NCBI GenBank assembly: GCA_003024985.2
Contig: PXIH01S0006007.1
DNA length: 13,951 nt
Reading direction: 5' to 3' (one strand)
Source: Euperipatoides rowelli
Taxonomy: Eukaryota > Onychophora > Udeonychophora > Euonychophora > Peripatopsidae
Shown here: positions 1-8,284 of the stretch, piece by piece
Numbering within the stretch: the first letter of the stretch is position 1
Layout: each line of letters opens with the position of its first letter
Program-made: the position numbers and the translations under genes
The notes under the pieces: model-generated
The model's database searches: none
Told to the model about the DNA's origin: nothing
Seen by the model: only the letters and a program-made list of their open reading frames with translations

Positions 1-27
1 AATTGCTCACTCGGACAATTTTTTTTG

Positions 28-53
28 GGGGCCCCCAAGAAAGTGGGGGCCCT
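28..53 (+). repeat. GC-rich perfect hairpin at the left edge
   Basis: GGGCCCCCA at 29-37 is followed by the six-base loop AGAAAG and then TGGGGGCCC at 44-52, a perfect 9-bp stem that a G-T wobble can extend by one pair. In such AT-rich DNA a stem of nearly pure G-C pairs stands out. It lies just upstream of the first visible ORF1 codons, so it may belong to the 5' untranslated region of the LINE. No function can be assigned from sequence alone. Confidence 0.6.
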
Positions 54-85
54 AAGCTATAGCTTGTTTAGCTTATACGTAAATC

Positions 86-976
86 CTGCACTGAATATGA
101 TGTATCATTAAAGTTGGAAATAAGGATAAAGCTATATGTTGTGATACCTGTAATAACTGGTATCATGTTATTTGTTTAGGGATTCCAGATGAAGTTTATT
201 TATATTTACAAGGTGATGGGGAATTATGGTTATGCAATCATTGCAAAAAACAAAACGTTGATTGGAATTCTAAAATAAATGATATTAAGATTTCTATTGA
301 TAATTTAAATTTAGACTTAAAAAAAAACAAATAGCAAAGAGTAACAAAGATGTTGTTCAACCAATTGGCTTGATTGCTGGGGAGTTGGGTTTGATAGGGA
401 AGAGAGTGGAAATAAATATAACTAACTTAGATATACTCAGGACAAGAGTTGATATAATTGAACAAAACCTAAGACATATAATAGTTGACCAAAGCAAGTT
501 TGCAGAATTCTTTGATGATTATAAACATTCTTATAATCTGATTTTATTTGGTGTCAGTAATGATGCGAATTTGGGACAACTGAAAGAACAAATTTCCTCT
601 TACTTTGAAATTTACCAGAATGGTATAGAAAAGTTTGTTAGAATGTGTAGAGAATTGTTGATTAAGAGACCTATATTATTCGTTTTTCAGTCGATTGGAA
701 AAAAATGGGCTTTTTTTAAGCAATCTTTTAGTTAAAGGGCAGTAATTGTCCTATTAAAGGGTTGTCATTATCACTAGACAAAAATTGGAAAGATCGTGTA
801 AATGACAAATTGCTTTATGAACAGTTAAAAAGTAGGAGAAAAAATGGGGAGGTAATAAAAATTTCAAGAGGAAAATTATTGATGCTATTAAAAATAATCA
901 AAATTTAAGATTTGATAGAAATAATGAGCAATCCTTGCAATTGATGACACCTCAAATGATTTATTATAGCAATTAA
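86..976 (+). pseudogene. LINE ORF1: PHD finger plus RRM-like nucleic-acid-binding protein, frameshifted
   Basis: Positions 101-334 read as a PHD-type zinc finger core: Cys-Cys-Asp-Thr-Cys, then Trp-Tyr-His-x3-Cys and Trp-Leu-Cys-Asn-His-Cys. The first Cys pair lies at 87-98 in another reading frame, with the second Cys apparently changed to Tyr. The PHD frame stops at 332-334, just after an A9 run (319-327); a one-frame change there joins it to the stretch ending at 735. That stretch has a short coiled-coil-like heptad region and then an RRM-like strand (NLILFGV). After 735 the reading resumes in another frame with the segment LSLDKNWKDR, a basic SRRKNGE patch and an ISRGK motif, ending at the TAA at 974-976. 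In related elements ORF1 is an RNA-binding chaperone for the retrotransposition particle. At least four frame disruptions make it non-functional. Confidence 0.82.
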
Positions 977-1000
977 GGTTATCTAGTTTAAAAAAAAAGG

Positions 1001-1685
1001 GTGTGTTTCTTTATACCAATATCAATTCTATTAAGCAATAAAATAAATGGAATTCAAGTGATATTACAGACTAACAGTCCTATGCATTTTATGTTGACTG
1101 AAACTTGGTATTGTGGTAGTGTGGATGAAGATGTGATAGGATTTAGAGATTACAAGGTTTATTGTAAAACTAGAATAAAAGGTAAAGGGGGTGGTATCAT
1201 GACTATTTATAGAAATGATTCTAATTTTCAAATTATTGATATTGATNGTTTTAGTCAGGAAATAATGGGATTTTCTGTTGCTTCAGTGGGGGGGGGGGGA
1301 TAGCCAATTGATGGGATTATTCTATCGCCCACCGAATAATTATTTAAATTGTGATTTAAATTTGTTGAAAAGCTTTGAATTGGGTATTGAATTTTTTGTC
1401 AAAAATGGTTTTAAGAATATTAATATAATCGGTGACTTGAATCTTCCTAAAATTGACTGGCATAAAATGTCAGTTAGTGGGCACGACAATTTATTTCCTC
1501 AAAAATTGTTAGATTTATTGATAAAGTATCAATTGTTTCAGATTGTTCGAGCCCCTACAAGATATCGTTTGAGCTCAGCTAATATACTTGATATTGCCTT
1601 TGTAAATGATCCAGATTAATTCTTGGATGTCAAATATTTACCTCCTTTACAAAAAAGTGACCATATGGTACTGTTGTTTGAATTG
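1001..1685 (+). other. AP-endonuclease-like (EEP superfamily) domain of the LINE
   Basis: This part carries the signature residues of the exonuclease-endonuclease-phosphatase fold: Leu-Thr-Glu-Thr-Trp near 1093-1107 (the metal-binding Glu), the GFRDYKVY strand, the YRPPNN loop near 1321-1341, Gly-Asp-Leu-Asn at 1431-1442, and Ser-Asp-His at 1656-1664 with the catalytic His. The N-terminal start of the domain is shifted: a TNINSI-like stretch at about 1012-1032 reads in another frame from the rest. The residues needed for strand nicking are retained, so the domain has been broken by frameshifts and a stop rather than by loss of active-site residues. Confidence 0.85.
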
Positions 1686-2229
1686 AGAAACATAAATTGT
1701 AAAAGTACTATTGCAATTAAAAGAAGTTATCTGAATTATGTTAAGATGGACTGTAAAAAGATATTTAGTGATTTAAATGATATTGATTTGAATATTAACT
1801 ATTGGTCTATAAACATTGATAGATATTATTTTGATATAATTGAATAAATTAAAATATTGTAATTAACCACACTCCTACACAGACCATTAATATTTATAAG
1901 GAAAAATATCCATGTTGGTTTGATAAAAAATAATATTCTTGTAATAAAGAAATTTAAAAATAAAGCTTTTAGAAAATATCAGGATTTTAGGTCATTGGAT
2001 AATTATATTCAATATAAAATTTAAAAAAATCAGGAGGTATCGATGATTCGATACAATAAAAGAAAAATATGATTTAAAATTGATTGAAAATATTAAAAGT
2101 GATCATCAATATCTTTTTTAGATATTATAGATTGGTTAAGAAACAAAATGTAAATTGTATTGATTTTATTAATAATAATGATGAAAAAATTCCTGACCCT
2201 AATAAAATTGCTTAACTTTTTGCTAATGT

Positions 2230-3250
2230 TTTCAATTTAAAGAACACAGCCATTAATAGTAATCATAATAAAATAATTAATAATTATGATACGTGTATTA
2301 CAATTGATAGAGCAATTATTGTTAATATAATAGCTGATTTGAAGGAATCCTCTTCAGTAGGAACTGATCTCATCACTAATACAGTTATTAAACACTTTCC
2401 AGATTCCTTTACCAAGTTTATCTGGTTTACTTTAAATTTATTGGTCTTTGTCATTAGGTGTTGTTCCTATTTGTTGGAAAGAAACAATAATTAATACAAT
2501 ATTTAAATATGTAAATCGTTGTAAGTTAAATAATTATAGACCTATAAGTATTTCAAATTCAATTGCAAAAGTAGCTGAGAGAGTTATTATGGATTATTTG
2601 GAACCTCAGACTTTGCCTTTTATTGATATTAACAGCATGGATTTCATCCAAAACATTCATGTGAGATTTGTTTGATTCAATGTATGAATAGCTGGACTAG
2701 GATTAGAGAAGATGGTGGCACAGTAGGAATTGTTTCTATTGATATGTCTAAGGAATTTGATAAAGTCTCTCATGAGTTATTAATTGCTAAATTATGCGTG
2801 TATGGTGTAAATTCATTTTTGGTTAATTGGATTGGTTCTTTTTTGAATTCTAGACCTGTATGGATCAGAGTAAATGATATTTTATCAAATAAATATTTTT
2901 CTGAAATCGGTGTACCCCAGGGTGCAGTGATGTCTGCCCCAATTTTCAATCTATTTGTGGCAGATATTCATAGAATTGATTTGAATGGTGTCATAAGTTA
3001 TGCTGATGACATTTTGCTATATAAAAGAATTGATTCTTTGTCTGATACTGATATTTTTCAGAATAGAAATACTGAGTTAAATAATTGGATAAGTGTTAAT
3101 GGTCACATGATTAATGTAAAAAAAAAAAAACTAAATTTATGGTCATTGGCTGTGATATAATTAATGATAACATTATTACTAAGGTGCATTCCTATAAATT
3201 TTTAGGAGTTTTGATTGATGACCATCTTAGTTTTGATCTATATGCTGATG
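2230..3250 (+). other. Reverse transcriptase domain of the LINE (YADD box)
   Basis: Motifs appear in the standard order. The GTDLI stretch (about 2355-2375) and WKETIINTIFK precede the NYRPISISN motif near 2530. QHGF-x-P-K reads in a shifted frame near 2632-2655. The first catalytic Asp block, IDMSKEFDKV at 2738-2767, has Glu where most relatives have Ala. It is followed by GVPQGAVMSAP near 2909-2941 and then YADD at 2999-3010, with both catalytic aspartates intact. A KFLGVLID motif follows at about 3196-3222, after the A13 frameshift. Gene families using this fold include all LINE-encoded polymerases; the GVPQG and YADD spellings and the following C-terminal domain place it in the CR1/Jockey-like group. 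Confidence 0.9.
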
Positions 3251-3259
3251 TGATAATTT

Positions 3260-3804
3260 CAAAGATAAACAGATCTTTCTATATGATTAAAAGTGTATTT
3301 TCCTATGTTACTGCTTATGTCTTCTCTGTTGTATATAAATTTTATATTCAGCCTATTTTAGATTTTTGTAGTTCTGCATACTTTGTTGTAAATTCCACTG
3401 GCAGAGATAGAATATTTCGATGTTTTAGGTCATTGACTAAAAAAATTGTTGGCTATCAAAAAATGTGTTACAGTGATTGAATTCGAAATCATAGATATTA
3501 CGGAATGTTTTCCCCTGCTCAGAGGAAGATGAGAGGTGACTTAATTTTTATATTTAAAGAAATTGTTATAGGGGGTAATATAAATTCTTTATTTGTGTTG
3601 GCTAATCAACCAAAGACTAGAGGTCACCAATGGAAGATTAAAATGGAAATAGTACACATTAACTGTCATTATTATTTTATATCAAATAAATCTGTCTCTG
3701 TATGGAATGATTTACCACTGAATATATTATCATCAACTTCATTGAACTGTTTTAAAACTCTCTTCACAAATTTTTATATAATTATACTGTATTTCATGAT
3801 TTAG
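3260..3804 (+). other. C-terminal domain of CR1-like ORF2
   Basis: After the polymerase the reading continues with a conserved cysteine-containing stretch (YIQPILDFCSSAYF), then a TGA at 3478-3480, and in the same frame a segment ending with SVWNDLPLNILSS and a Phe-Lys pair. That tail is typical of animal CR1-type ORF2 proteins and precedes the 3' untranslated region. The nonsense codon separates it from the polymerase. Confidence 0.75.
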
Positions 3805-3900
3805 AGACTTGATTTAATTGATCCTTTTTTAATTTGTTTGTGTAGGTGAAAAAAGTTCTATTTACTTATCACCATTATCTTACTAAACTAAACTAATTTA
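3805..3900 (+). repeat. LINE 3' untranslated region and short tandem tail
   Basis: About 95 bases follow the ORF2 stop and end in TACTAAACTAAACTAATTTA (3881-3900), a short array of a CTAAA unit. CR1-clade elements commonly end in short tandem repeats rather than a poly(A) tail, so this is the most plausible 3' end. No clear target-site duplication can be identified because the left end is uncertain. Confidence 0.6.
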
Positions 3901-4518
3901 GGATTAGCTGTGCTAGTTGTTAATTACAAACATAAATCCTGAAAGATATAAATTATTAAAATTGAGACAGTTAGAAAATTCAAATATTTAATGTCATTTT
4001 ATTTTGTCTTTATTCATGTCATGATACAGACATGGGTTGTTTCTAAAAAGTTGAATAAGTAAAAGGATTGAGATACTGTATGTATATATATTAAAATTGC
4101 CTTTAATGGAAGTCAAAAGCATCACACTTAGAACAATAAAAAAAAAAAAAATTATCATAACCCAAAAAGTTTCAAGAATGATTATGGTTCATTTATACTT
4201 CTAAGGAACAGATCTCCGATGCGTTTTGATCTGTCTCTTAAACTTAGAGATATGTGCAAATATGTTCCCAGTTTTCTACAAAGTGTGGTCTACAATCAAT
4301 AAAATTTCTCTACACAATCATATCACTTCTTATTTCCAACAGTTGTTATAGTTTTTAGTTTTAAACCTCAAAATGAATTCCAATAAACGTCTAGTATTGT
4401 GTAAAATATTTTATTTTACTTTATTATTCTATTACAAAAATCCTTTTTTAAATATGTTTTCAAACTAAATCAATTGGGACATAAACAATAGTGTGCCTAC
4501 TCTAATTAGTAAAACTAA

Positions 4519-4550
4519 GATATAATTGGTTTAATGATATAATTGGTTTA
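4519..4550 (+). repeat. Two-unit 17-bp tandem repeat
   Basis: GATATAATTGGTTTA occurs at 4519-4533 and again, exactly, at 4536-4550, separated by AT. This is a perfect 15-bp repeat in a 17-bp period. It looks like a recent local duplication. Confidence 0.85.
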
Positions 4551-4954
4551 AACAATATGGAGAACAAACGGATAGGTCTGCATAAATTTTAGGCTATTCA
4601 AAATGGTGATTATTATTAAAGACATTTTGATACTATTTTTAATACCAAATAACAAGTGGTGACATCTGTGTTCATGTATAAAACAATTTTAATAAAATCC
4701 ACAAGCGATAATCAATCATTCATTGTATTTATTTATTTAAACATATTTAATATTCAATAATTTAATATAAATACATCGTTGAAGTAGAGCACAGTGCAGC
4801 TCTCCATAGTATTTGAATCTTGCAACAACAATCAAACACTTGAGAAAATCTTATATGTAATGCAGTTTAATAAAATTATTTGTTCAATTTATTTGTAATT
4901 ACTACATATTCTTTGAACACTTTTTTTGAATATCCCTATTCCTTTCATCACTAA

Positions 4955-4979
4955 CCCCTCCCCTCACCCCCCACCTCCC
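4955..4979 (-). other. Putative G-quadruplex-forming tract on the minus strand
   Basis: The plus strand has C4-T-C4-TCA-C6-A-CC-T-C3; the minus strand therefore has four G runs of at least three (3, 6, 4 and 4) with linkers of 1 to 4 bases, which meets the usual G3+ N1-7 pattern. It stands alone within very AT-rich DNA. Whether it folds in vivo is unknown. Confidence 0.6.
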
Positions 4980-5435
4980 AAGAAAAAAAATAGTCTACAT
5001 GTTTTTTAACTGAATAAATTTTAATTAGCTATAAATCACTTTTTATTCAATTCTTTCAATCCGACTCTTCATTCCAAGAAAATTATATTGTCTACACAGA
5101 TGTATGATCAAATAACCTAAATAGAACTCTGGAAGATATTTTTAAACTTTTTTAATACTGTTGAGGCTTGCTAAAAAAACAAAAAAAACAGTACATAATG
5201 TCCACTAATTAAAGCTATTATAAAACAAGACAAGTACCCATTTATAGTTTTAAAATGAAAACTGCATAGCTTTAGAGAGTTCAGTAAACATTGAAATCTA
5301 ACTTTTAAATAATATTCATCTTTTACTTCCGAAGAGTTCATTAAAACATCATTGTTACTCCTTCCGTCTGAAAACTTTCAAATGAATGTCTAAAATGGGG
5401 AATTCTTAATTATTATCCAATTAGGAACCGAAATC

Positions 5436-5835
5436 AATGCTTTTGACAAGATTTGATTGTTGGAATCTTTGGCTTACTGAGACTTTTGACAAGTTTTTGA
5501 TGCATCAATTGAACCTTACTTGTCAGCAGCCAAAGTAGTGGGATAATCAGAACTCAGAATTATCAACACAGACAAACTAATTAGTGAACAGATGGAGGCT
5601 GTTGAACAGCTATTAGTGATAGTCTTTCTTGGCTAATGACTTGTCAGGAGGGAATGACAATTGAAATGTGATGAGAAAAGCCAAGATGAAGCTGAAGATG
5701 CTTGAAGATTTCCAGACTAAGACAAATCATTTGTGAAAGTTTAGACACCATAGTGTTCAAGTATCACAGATTCTGCCAAATGAGCTGAAGACACGTGATG
5801 TTTTTGCTAGCAGTTAAACAGGGGAAAGAAAAAAT
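5436..5835. other. Less AT-rich unexplained island
   Basis: This stretch is visibly less AT-rich and less homopolymeric than its surroundings. CTTTTGACAAG occurs exactly twice, at 5440-5450 and 5483-5493, and ACTTGTCAG appears twice further on (near 5518 and 5639) in roughly opposite sense. Short open patches exist (for example a stretch ending with the TAA near 5815) but none carries motifs I recognise. It may be an old repeat, a host exon or a regulatory element. Confidence 0.4.
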
Positions 5836-5899
5836 AATAATAATAATGTCAGACAAAAATAGAAAAGTTATATAATAATGTAGAATTTAGAATTTTTTC

Positions 5900-6017
5900 T
5901 TAATAGTTTTATCATTATTCTTATCATTATAATCATTATAGTAATTATCATCAATATAATGACCGTCACCACTAACATTATTTATCATCATCATTATAAT
6001 CTTCATCATTATTATTG
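5900..6017 (+). repeat. Degenerate ATC/ATT trinucleotide microsatellite
   Basis: The plus strand alternates ATC, ATT and related triplets (TTATCATTATTCTTATCATT and so on) with interruptions such as GACCGTCACCACTAAC. It is the opposite orientation of the GAT/AAT array at 12051. A shorter AATAAT run sits at about 5831-5845. Confidence 0.8.
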
Positions 6018-7330
6018 TGGTGTATAACGGTTTAGCAAAAATAATACACTGTGCCTTACTGATGATAGTATCTTGTCAAAGAATAAAATATGTGCACATA
6101 GAGTTGTTGACGGTTGCACCAGATATACAGTACTTCTTATTGCACCACTGGTTAGACTTGAACTGTTTAATGAGTGAAATGATTCAGCTCCAATACTAAC
6201 TTATCTTATATATAGATAGTTAATAAATATATTGCAATATTTATATTATTATTATTGTTTATATAATTTTGTTGTTAATTTATGCTATTGTTATTATTAT
6301 TAGTTTTATTATTAAAAATTAGAACTGCATCAAAAGAGATGCTATTCTATATCCATTGTTAAAATGAATATACAATTAAAAAATAAGCTAAACAACAAGA
6401 TCTGCAATAAATAAACACAAAATATTACTCAACCTGTGAATTTATAATATGTTCATGCTCTAAAAAAATTTAATGGTCATTTCTGAAAACAATAATAAAC
6501 TAGTATCTAATTAGTCTAAAAGCTAGCTCCTGTTTCATGTGCATTTTTATGTACCCTCAGTTTGACTTTAGATATTTGTTATAGGTGGTCTGAGTGCATA
6601 AAATTCACTGGTCACATGACTTGAATTTTGATTGTTTAGCCACCATATTGGATTCAATATGGCTGCTCATGGGTTTATTTAATCACTTGTATTTCTTCTA
6701 TTTAATATCAATTTTAATTTCCTTTTTTTGTTTGAAAGATCTTATCTTGTACTTCATTTCTGGTCTATAACATTCGTCAGAAAACCCAACAATTTTCCCG
6801 GAAAATTGGGAAAACATATTTCTTTGTAAATTTTGCTTGATTATTTCCTTAATTATTTGTTTCTGGAACAAAATAGCTATTTTTATATTATATAATGAAA
6901 AATGCAAAATTTATAAGGTTTTTAAATTATACTATTAAAAATTTTATAGCTTAAAATTTACTGGAGAAACTAGTTAAAATGTTTGGGCAAACCAAAGGTA
7001 CAATGCTAGCCTCTGACCATGCAAAACCATAAAAATAACTAGCAATTGTATTGAATAGATGTGAACTATCTCTGACTTTTGTATTTAATAATTTACTAAA
7101 TATCCATGTTGGTTATATGACCATGATTTTTTTTCTTAGTCACTATATTGAATTTAATAGAATGCTTACAACATAGGAAAATTATATTGTAAGTTTTGCA
7201 AGGTCATAGTTTTGTTAACTGTTTAAACATGTAGACTATTTTATAGTACTAAATCAAATAAAAAACAATATATTTTGTAACAAAAAAAAAATAGTATATT
7301 GTGACTTGTTTTACAGTAAAATAATGATGT
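6018..7330. other. Non-coding AT-rich region with small palindromes
   Basis: No recognisable gene. Short open frames at 6017-6199 (plus) and 6698-6907 (minus) have no family motifs, and I treat them as chance. The region has TTATTATTA-rich patches at 6240-6315, a perfect 8-bp palindrome CCATATTG-GATT-CAATATGG at 6643-6662, and a hairpin AATTTTC-CCG-GAAAATT near 6790-6806. A stretch near 6621-6665 resembles one near 7110-7160 in the same orientation, suggesting an old dispersed repeat. Confidence 0.5.
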
Positions 7331-8176
7331 TTCTAATAAAGATTGATATATTGCTTTAGAGGATGATGTCATTTTAATTTCAATGTAGTTGCATTATATT
7401 TCACAGTCATCATCCGTATTATTATAAATTTCCCCTAATTCACATTTATAGAACCCACAGCATGAACGGTCATTTGAATGACAAATACAGGTACTTTGTC
7501 GATAACACTTTTTACAATTTCAGGGAGTGGGGAAGTTGGGAGGTAAAGGTAAAGTGGGTGTTATTTGCAGAATCAGTTTACCATTACTTTCAATGTAGCC
7601 ATAGTCTAGATGACAATGCATTAATATATTGGTGAGACTGAAAGTGCATTCTTTTTATATGTGGTCTAACTCAACTGATAGTCGGCACTGAGGTTTCAAA
7701 GTCAATAAGTTTTTTATGGTAATATTGGTGGAATCTGTGTTCATCCGCTGTAGTGAAATAGTGTTTGAGGGCTCTCATTAAAAATGACCTAACATCAACC
7801 TCATTGATTTCACTGAGTGGGCTATTACCAAAGTCTTGAATAAGTGCTTTGTGTTTTATAGAGAATTTACTTGTACCTTCACATCCTGTAAGCATACGAA
7901 TGGCATAAAAACAAGTTTTCTATAATGTTTAGTGGTTTAGCTCACTGTGTTTTACCTGAACCAAAGAGCATTCAAATCCCCTTTAGTCCTAAACTTTTCT
8001 ACATAATGTTTAAATGATATAGGAGAGCCACCAGCATATCCGTATCTGTGTTTGCACTACAATTTGCTGAACTTTATCAACTGAAGCCATGTGATGAGAT
8101 TGTACTGCACGCACAGGGTTTCTATCCTCAGCCTCTTTGTGATAGCATTTTAAACCAGATGATTTATTCAAGATGA
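7331..8176 (-). repeat. Left arm of long imperfect inverted repeat
   Basis: Read on the minus strand this arm matches the plus strand of 9372-10251 over nearly its whole length, with substitutions and small indels. Shared stretches include GGTTTAAAATGCTATCAC, TTAATGAGAGCCCT, TGACTTTGAAACCT, TTAATGCATTGTC, GACTATGGCTACATT and TCCTCTAAAGCAAT. The match continues about 70 bases past the protein end to AGAAACATCAT. I did not compute percent identity. Confidence 0.85.
7394..8165 (-). pseudogene. C-terminal half of an EAD/DTD/TGC-motif, Cys-cluster gene family (copy 1, truncated)
   Basis: Read on the minus strand, motifs come in order: Tyr-His-Lys-Glu-Ala-Glu near 8130-8145, Asn-Thr-Asp-Thr-Asp-Met followed by a hydrophobic LVALLYHL strand at about 8017-8052, a glycine-lysine loop (GSGKT) near 7955, Met-Leu-Thr-Gly-Cys-Glu-Gly-Thr-Ser at 7869-7895 and FLMRALKHYFTTAD near 7750-7790. 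Next come DYGYIESNGKL and finally a Cys-rich end (C-I-C, then a C-C pair, then K-C, ending D-D-C-E-I) with a stop at 7394-7396. I know this series from multi-copy proteins of uncharacterised function in invertebrate genomes, which usually end in a CXC-type cysteine domain. The longest open piece is 7671-7895; frames change before and after it. The N-terminal half is absent, so this copy is truncated as well as frameshifted. It still has DTD, which the other copy has lost. Confidence 0.72.
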
Positions 8177-8284
8177 AAGATCGATACTAATATTCTTTGG
8201 TTTTGATAAGATAAACTACTCATGCTGGGTAGGGTAGTAAGCTTGTACAAGACTATTTGAAGATGCCAGAAAGTTTTCCTTGGT

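Larger units (their letters stand above)
1001..3804 (+). pseudogene. LINE ORF2: endonuclease / reverse transcriptase polyprotein, frameshifted
   Basis: ORF2 of CR1-like elements nicks target DNA and primes reverse transcription of the element RNA at the nick. Here the whole domain order is recognisable: endonuclease (about 1001-1685), a linker that is open only in short patches (1848-2230), reverse transcriptase (about 2230-3250) and a C-terminal domain ending at 3802-3804 with the family's VWNDLP motif. Breaks visible directly are a frameshift near 1032, a G12 run at 1288-1299 with a frame change, a TAA at 1617-1619 with reading continuing in the same frame, a frameshift near 2630, an A13 run at 3118-3130 with a frame change, and a TGA at 3478-3480 with the same frame continuing. 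One undetermined base (1247) falls in a codon of the endonuclease. The many independent lesions point to an old copy rather than sequencing error alone. Confidence 0.9.
1..3900 (+). mobile_element. CR1-clade non-LTR retrotransposon (LINE) with PHD-finger ORF1, inactivated
   Basis: The order of domains is that of a CR1-like LINE: a PHD finger and RRM-like ORF1, then an AP-endonuclease-like domain, a reverse transcriptase with a YADD box and a CR1-type C-terminal segment, all on the plus strand. PHD-bearing ORF1 proteins are known from CR1-like elements. About 3.8 kb is present, so this is close to full length. It is dead: ORF1 and ORF2 are split by frameshifts, several in homopolymers (A9 at 319-327, G12 at 1288-1299, A13 at 3118-3130), and by stop codons (1617-1619, 3478-3480). 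The left boundary is not visible and may lie outside the window. The right boundary is placed at the CTAAA-type tail near 3881-3900. Identification as a CR1-like LINE is firm; the subfamily is not determined. Confidence 0.9.
3901..5435. other. Non-coding AT-rich region, no gene recognised
   Basis: No reading frame here shows family motifs, and there is no tRNA-like or rRNA-like sequence. It contains an A14 run at 4138-4151 preceded by a CAAT sequence, a small inverted repeat (ACAGATC/GATCTGT) near 4208-4234, a two-unit tandem repeat at 4519-4550 and a C-rich tract at 4955-4979. It could be intron or intergenic DNA of the host; nothing visible decides between the two. Confidence 0.6.

Noticed and set aside
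6017-6199. 60-codon frame as a small gene
   Set aside because: Short, no family motif, directly after a microsatellite, and no supporting signals.
6698-6907. 69-codon minus-strand frame as a gene
   Set aside because: Composition is typical of random AT-rich DNA (Ile, Lys, Gln rich) and no motif is visible.
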